DNA from: Ga0077527 sp964531455
GTDB taxonomy: Bacteria > Pseudomonadota > Gammaproteobacteria > Burkholderiales > SG8-41
Assembly: GCA_964531455.1 (NCBI GenBank)
Contig: CAZHFZ010000036.1
Span: 1-36,195 of the forward strand
Direction of reading: 5' to 3'
DNA length: 36,195 bases
A model generated the notes under the pieces. That model saw nothing but the letters and a program-made list of their open reading frames with translations, was not told the DNA's origin and made no database searches. Positions 31,971-36,195 of this stretch are shown one piece after another. The translations under genes were made by a program, and so were the position numbers. The first letter of the stretch is position 1. Each line of letters opens with the position of its first letter.

Positions 31971-32393
31971 GTGAAACCCTCCCTGCAACCCGGACTCCGG
32001 CATCAGTTCCGCTATACCGTGCCGGACAACAAAACCGTCCCGCACCTTTATCCGGAGTCGGAATCTTTCCAGCAGATGCCACAGGTTCTGGCCACCGGTT
32101 TCATGGTCGGCCTGATGGAATGGGCGTGCATCGAGGCGATCAAGCCGCACCTCGACTGGCCGCGCGAACAATCGCTGGGCACACTGGTCAACTTTCCGCA
32201 CCTGGCCGCGACACCGCCGGGGCTGACCATCACCGTAGACGTCACCCTCGACAAGATAGACGGTCGCCGGCTGTTTTTTTCAGTGGTCGCTCATGACGGT
32301 GTGGACCGAATCACCGAAGGCAGCCATGAGCGGGTTGTCATAGACAGGGACCTGTTCGCATCACGGATTGCCGGCAAGACGCCGCGCACCTGA
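31971..32393 (+). CDS. Thioesterase of the FlK (fluoroacetyl-CoA thioesterase) family
   Basis: A 140-residue single-hotdog thioesterase. It aligns by eye with FlK of Streptomyces cattleya, as I recall that sequence, over its whole length (KTVPHLYPESESF; ATGFMVGLMEWACIEAIKP; HLAATPPGLTITV; AHDGVDRITEGSHERVVID). The FlK catalytic triad is kept: Thr42, Glu50 and His77 (FlK His76). Phe33 is also present, but the FlK lid Phe36 is Met36 here, so selectivity for the fluorinated substrate is doubtful. A general short-chain or toxic acyl-CoA thioesterase is the safer reading. The start is GTG 31971; the GspE gene ends 103 bp before it. Confidence 0.88.
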   Translation: MKPSLQPGLRHQFRYTVPDNKTVPHLYPESESFQQMPQVLATGFMVGLMEWACIEAIKPHLDWPREQSLGTLVNFPHLAATPPGLTITVDVTLDKIDGRRLFFSVVAHDGVDRITEGSHERVVIDRDLFASRIAGKTPRT

Positions 32394-32498
32394 AATTTGC
32401 TCCATCCCGGGGTTTTCGCCGCTTATATCCCGGGTTAACATGTCGCGTTTGTGCATTTTTCAGCTTGATTTTAACGGCCATACCCAGGGAGAAGAATA

Positions 32499-33305
<807 letters not shown>

Positions 33306-33312
33306 CCGCTTG

Positions 33313-33744
33313 ATGAAGCATTTTCTGCTCGCACTCGCAGCCGGCGCGCTGTTCGCCGGTTGCGCGCAGACCGATCCGCCGAAATCACAGGCCCGGCTGA
33401 TCGAGACCTACTGGAAAGCCGTCGAACTCGAAGGCAAACCGGTGGAAGTCAAAGCGGGCACGCGTGAACTGCATATGGTGTTGCGGTCAGAAAAGAATGC
33501 CGTCAACGGATTCTCCGGATGCAACACCTTCCGCGGCATTTATGAAGTGACCGGTGACAGCCTGCGCTTCAAAAACATGGCCTCTACGCTGATGGCCTGC
33601 CTGCCCGCCGGCAGCGATACCGAAAAAAATTTCCTCTCGGCGATCAACGCCACGGCATCTCAACGGATTTCGGGGCAAGCGCTGGAACTGCGCGATCAGG
33701 ACGGCAAGGTGCGCGCGCGCTTCGAGTCGCGTTACATGAAGTAA
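33313..33744 (+). CDS. META-domain lipoprotein
   Basis: A 143-residue protein from ATG 33313 with a lipoprotein signal: KHFLLALAAGALFAGC, lipobox LFAGC, with acylation at the Cys. The mature part has the META domain: YWKAVELEGKPVEV, NGFSGCNTFRGIYEV, LRFKNMASTLMAC, ALELRDQDGKVRARF. The GCNTF motif and the second Cys in MAC are the family pattern (HslJ/DUF4377-like). Function is poorly known; relatives are linked to stress response. The longer frame from 33109 in this reading frame is a shadow of the channel gene. The next Asp after the lipobox Cys is not at +2 (Ala is), so outer-membrane sorting is expected. Confidence 0.9.
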   Translation: MKHFLLALAAGALFAGCAQTDPPKSQARLIETYWKAVELEGKPVEVKAGTRELHMVLRSEKNAVNGFSGCNTFRGIYEVTGDSLRFKNMASTLMACLPAGSDTEKNFLSAINATASQRISGQALELRDQDGKVRARFESRYMK

Positions 33745-33775
33745 GGTTTCGCCGGGAATTGCAACCGGAAGACTA

Positions 33776-33793
33776 AGCCTGCAATTGCGGGCT
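33776..33793. repeat. 18-bp palindrome between convergent genes
   Basis: AGCCTGCAATTGCGGGCT is its own reverse complement apart from one T/G position (G-T pairing). It lies in the convergent spacer and touches the stop of the PrpD gene. It may act as a bidirectional transcription end although no U tract is present. Confidence 0.5.
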
Positions 33794-35229
33794 CAGTGTC
33801 CATCCACAGTCAGCATCGCCATGAACCGCGCCAGCGCCATGCTGCGCAGCTTGTCCGGTTCCTCAAACAGCTTCTGCAGCGCAGACAGGCGCGCCGCACC
33901 CAGCACCGGGCCCGCCAGGTTTTCGAATTTCTGCGCCAGCAACAAACCGCCCGGATCGCCCTGGCGCGGATCTCCCGCCGGAAACAACGATTCGACAATC
34001 TCCGAGACCCTGCCATCGGCGAATTCGATTTGGATGGCATTGGCGCAACTGCGCACCTCAGGATTGTGATGGCCGCGACTGTATTTCGCCTCCTCAATCA
34101 AGCGCACTTTCGCGCGCAACGTTTCCAGTTGCGGATGCGCCGCCGCCTCGTCAGAGTAATGCCAGTTGGAGATGCGGCCGTAGATCAGCGCCGCAGCCAC
34201 CATGTATTGCAGGCAGTGATCACGTGCCTCAGCATTCGGCAAGGGACCAACCACGTTGATGCGGCGCATCGCCTCGTCGTGCGTGTAGACGCGCACCTCC
34301 CGCACCTCGGCAAGCTGCGGCGCCACTTTAGGATGCAGGCGCAACGCCACCTCGATGGCCGTGGTGCCGTTGCGCTGCCCCGGAACCAGTTTGAGAATCG
34401 TGCTTTCAACGAGAATGCGGTCGATCAGCACGCGATCGAGTTTTGGCGGGGTGCCATGCAGCCGTGATGGGGTCAGCCCCCATGGCGCAGCACTGATCGC
34501 CGTCGGGCAGGCGGTTTCGCCGGCAACCCCGAGTTGTGCAAACCACAGGCCGCGACAGGCCGCATCGGCCGCCGCCCACGCCTTGCGCGGTCCGATGTTC
34601 GGTGCATGGCGATAAACCGGCGAACTCTGCCCGTCCACCCAGGCATGCGACAGCGCGGAGAACACGGCATCGCGATTGCCGCCGAGGATGTGCGCTGCAA
34701 CGCCCGCCGTGGCGACTTTTGCGCAAAACACGTTATCGAGCGCATTCGTCGAACTGTCGAAGCGGTTGGCCTCAACCAGCCCGCCATGGATTTCATAGAC
34801 CTGGATCAGCCAGCGCAACACGTCGCCGACGGTCACCGCTGCGCCTGCGCGGTCACGCATCGCTGCCGCAACGATGATGGCGCCCACGCTGTCCGACGGA
34901 TGGCTGCCCCAGAAGGTGGTATCGCTGAAATCCAGCCAGCGGATCAGCGTACCCAAGGCAAACGCCGCGCGTTGCGGATCCAGCACCAGATGAGTCGCCG
35001 GCACCGGAATACCTGAAGCACTCGGGCATTGTGCAACCAGCGCATCGAGCACGCGCTTGCAACCGGCGTCATGCGCGGCGCCAAAGGCACAGGCCAGCGC
35101 ATCCACCAGCCGCGTCTGCGCAGCAACAACAGCATGTGCTGATGGAATCAGTTCATGTGACGCGTAGTCGGCCAGCATCTGCAGCATCACGTCCTGGCGA
35201 TGCGGCTGGGCTGCAGGTTTGACCGTCAC
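33793..35229 (-). CDS. MmgE/PrpD-family protein (second copy)
   Basis: A 478-residue MmgE/PrpD protein, clearly different from the one at 25812. Marks include RLVDALACAFGAAHDAGCKR, LIRWLDFSDTTFWGSHPSDS, IHGGLVEANRFDSSTNALDN and PWGLTPSRLHGTPPKLDRV. The FxDTxxxGxHPSD segment is the 2-methylcitrate dehydratase (PrpD) pattern. No prpB, prpC or acnD is adjacent, so a role other than the methylcitrate cycle is possible. The start is ATG 35229; the VWA-protein gene ends 22 bp upstream on the same strand. Confidence 0.87.
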   Translation of the reverse strand: MTVKPAAQPHRQDVMLQMLADYASHELIPSAHAVVAAQTRLVDALACAFGAAHDAGCKRVLDALVAQCPSASGIPVPATHLVLDPQRAAFALGTLIRWLDFSDTTFWGSHPSDSVGAIIVAAAMRDRAGAAVTVGDVLRWLIQVYEIHGGLVEANRFDSSTNALDNVFCAKVATAGVAAHILGGNRDAVFSALSHAWVDGQSSPVYRHAPNIGPRKAWAAADAACRGLWFAQLGVAGETACPTAISAAPWGLTPSRLHGTPPKLDRVLIDRILVESTILKLVPGQRNGTTAIEVALRLHPKVAPQLAEVREVRVYTHDEAMRRINVVGPLPNAEARDHCLQYMVAAALIYGRISNWHYSDEAAAHPQLETLRAKVRLIEEAKYSRGHHNPEVRSCANAIQIEFADGRVSEIVESLFPAGDPRQGDPGGLLLAQKFENLAGPVLGAARLSALQKLFEEPDKLRSMALARFMAMLTVDGH

Positions 35230-35251
35230 AAGCTTTTCCTGGTGCGCGCGG

Positions 35252-36195
35252 CTAATGGGCCCGGCTGAGCAGTCGCATGCCGCGCTCGAGGCCGTCGAGC
35301 GTCAGCGGAAACATGCGCCCGCCCATCAGTTCGCGGGTAATGCCGATGGACTCATGGTAGTTCCATACCGCTTCGGGCTGCGGGTTCAGCCAGATCGCAT
35401 TCGAGTACACCTGCAGCGCACGCTGCAGCCACAACGCGCCCGGTTCTTCGTTGCTGTGTTCGACGCTGCCGCCGGGATAGGTGATCTCGTACGGACTCAT
35501 CGTCGCATCCCCGATGAAAATCACTTTGTAATCATGCGGATACGTATGAAACACATCCCAGGTCGCGATACGTTCAGTGCTGCGGCGGCGGTTGTCTTTC
35601 CAAACCCGCTCGTAGAGAAAGTTATGGAAGTAGAAATATTCGAGGTGCTTGAACTCGGTACGCGTCGCCGAGAACAACTGCTCGCAGACACGGATGTGGT
35701 CGTCCATCGAACCGCCGATATCAAAAAAAAGCAGCACCTTCACCGCGTTGTGCCGCTCCGGCACCATTTTCAGATCCAGCCAGCCGGCGTTTTTCGCGGT
35801 CGAGCGGATGGTGTCATCCATGTCGAGGATTTCCGGCGCACCGGTACGCGCGAACTTGCGCAGCTTGCGCAACGCGACCTTGATATTGCGCGTGCCGAGT
35901 TCCACCGAATCATCGAGGTTCTTGAACTCGCGCTGATCCCACACCTTCACTGCACGGCGGTTGCGCGATTCATGTTGGCCGATGCGCACGCCTTCCGGGT
36001 TATAGCCGTAAGCACCGAAGGGACTGGTGCCGCCCGTGCCGATCCACTTGCTGCCGCCCTGATGCCGTTCCTTCTGTTCCTCAAGACGTTTTTTCAGTGT
36101 CTCCATCAGTTTTTCCCAGCCTCCCAGCGCCTCGATCAATTTCTTTTCTTCATCGCTGAGATTTTTCTCGACCAGCTTGCGCAACCAGTCTTCAG
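35252..36195 (-). CDS. VWA-domain (CoxE-like) protein, 5' end outside the window
   Basis: The frame is open to the right edge (last codons ...EDWLRKLVEKNLSDEEKK), so the TTG at 36184 is not the start. The N-terminal visible part is charged and helical, then comes a glycine-rich patch (GGSKWIGTGGTSPFGAYGYN) and a VWA domain with a modified MIDAS: DIGGSMDDH in place of DxSxS, then YFYFHNFLYERVWKDNRRRS and VIFIGDATMSPYEITYPGGS. This matches the CoxE-like group that works with MoxR-type AAA ATPases in metal-centre assembly, as I recall; the partner is expected beyond the window. Confidence 0.85.
   Translation of the reverse strand, partial: EDWLRKLVEKNLSDEEKKLIEALGGWEKLMETLKKRLEEQKERHQGGSKWIGTGGTSPFGAYGYNPEGVRIGQHESRNRRAVKVWDQREFKNLDDSVELGTRNIKVALRKLRKFARTGAPEILDMDDTIRSTAKNAGWLDLKMVPERHNAVKVLLFFDIGGSMDDHIRVCEQLFSATRTEFKHLEYFYFHNFLYERVWKDNRRRSTERIATWDVFHTYPHDYKVIFIGDATMSPYEITYPGGSVEHSNEEPGALWLQRALQVYSNAIWLNPQPEAVWNYHESIGITRELMGGRMFPLTLDGLERGMRLLSRAH

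Noticed and set aside
32404..32442. Two CCCGGG blocks before the MscS gene as a terminator
   Set aside because: CCCGGG is self-complementary and occurs by chance in GC-rich DNA; no U tract or extended stem follows.

Overview
The window looks like a scaffold from a moderately GC-rich Gram-negative bacterium, most likely a betaproteobacterium. This rests on a trxB / Crp-type regulator / ftsK / lolA / rarA / serS neighbourhood, a nadE-glnB pair, a LolA lipoprotein carrier, a TerC membrane protein, and sigma-54/NtrC-type control of an ammonium transporter. Two runs of exactly 100 N (11794-11893, 15563-15662) are scaffold gaps, so this is a draft or metagenome assembly. The left edge appears to be the end of an IS21-type element that cuts a response-regulator gene.

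Region 1 (1-3056) is the accessory part. It holds an IS end, a 5'-truncated FixJ/LuxR-type response regulator, a convergent membrane sensor kinase, and about 1.1 kb of degraded or non-coding DNA with a decayed ORF pair. Short direct and inverted repeats then abut the 3' end of a tRNA-Ser(CGA) gene, which suggests an old integration site. Region 2 (3114-12763) is the conserved housekeeping block: serS, rarA, lolA, a small secreted protein, ftsK, an orphan FecR-domain protein, a Crp/Fnr regulator and trxB. A lactone-hydrolase-like amidohydrolase with its own promoter is inserted between rarA and serS on the other strand. Region 3 (12793-17506) carries an Smr-domain protein, PII (glnB), glutamine-dependent NAD synthase (nadE), a TPR gene broken by a gap, a GNAT-like protein and a zinc-ribbon NUDIX hydrolase.

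Region 4 (17541-21798) is a four-gene export operon on the minus strand: periplasmic adaptor, ATPase and two different FtsX-type permeases. Region 5 (21852-28574) is catabolic: glutaryl-CoA dehydrogenase, a TauD-type dioxygenase, a secreted alpha/beta hydrolase, TerC, an MmgE/PrpD protein, a MaoC-like hydratase and a small membrane protein. Region 6 (28609-36195) holds amtB with a recognisable sigma-54 promoter and two NtrC-like operators, an orphan GspE/PilB ATPase with a predicted leaderless start, a FlK-like thioesterase, an MscS channel, a META-domain lipoprotein, a second MmgE/PrpD protein and the 3' part of a CoxE-like VWA protein.

The best leads are a FlK-family (fluoroacetyl-CoA thioesterase) homologue that keeps the Thr/Glu/His triad but lacks the lid Phe, the complete NtrC/sigma-54 control region of amtB, a near-consensus CRP box between a Crp-family gene and an orphan FecR gene, and the predicted leaderless promoter of the GspE-like ATPase. 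I found no CRISPR array, prophage, defence island or clearly unprecedented multi-gene system.
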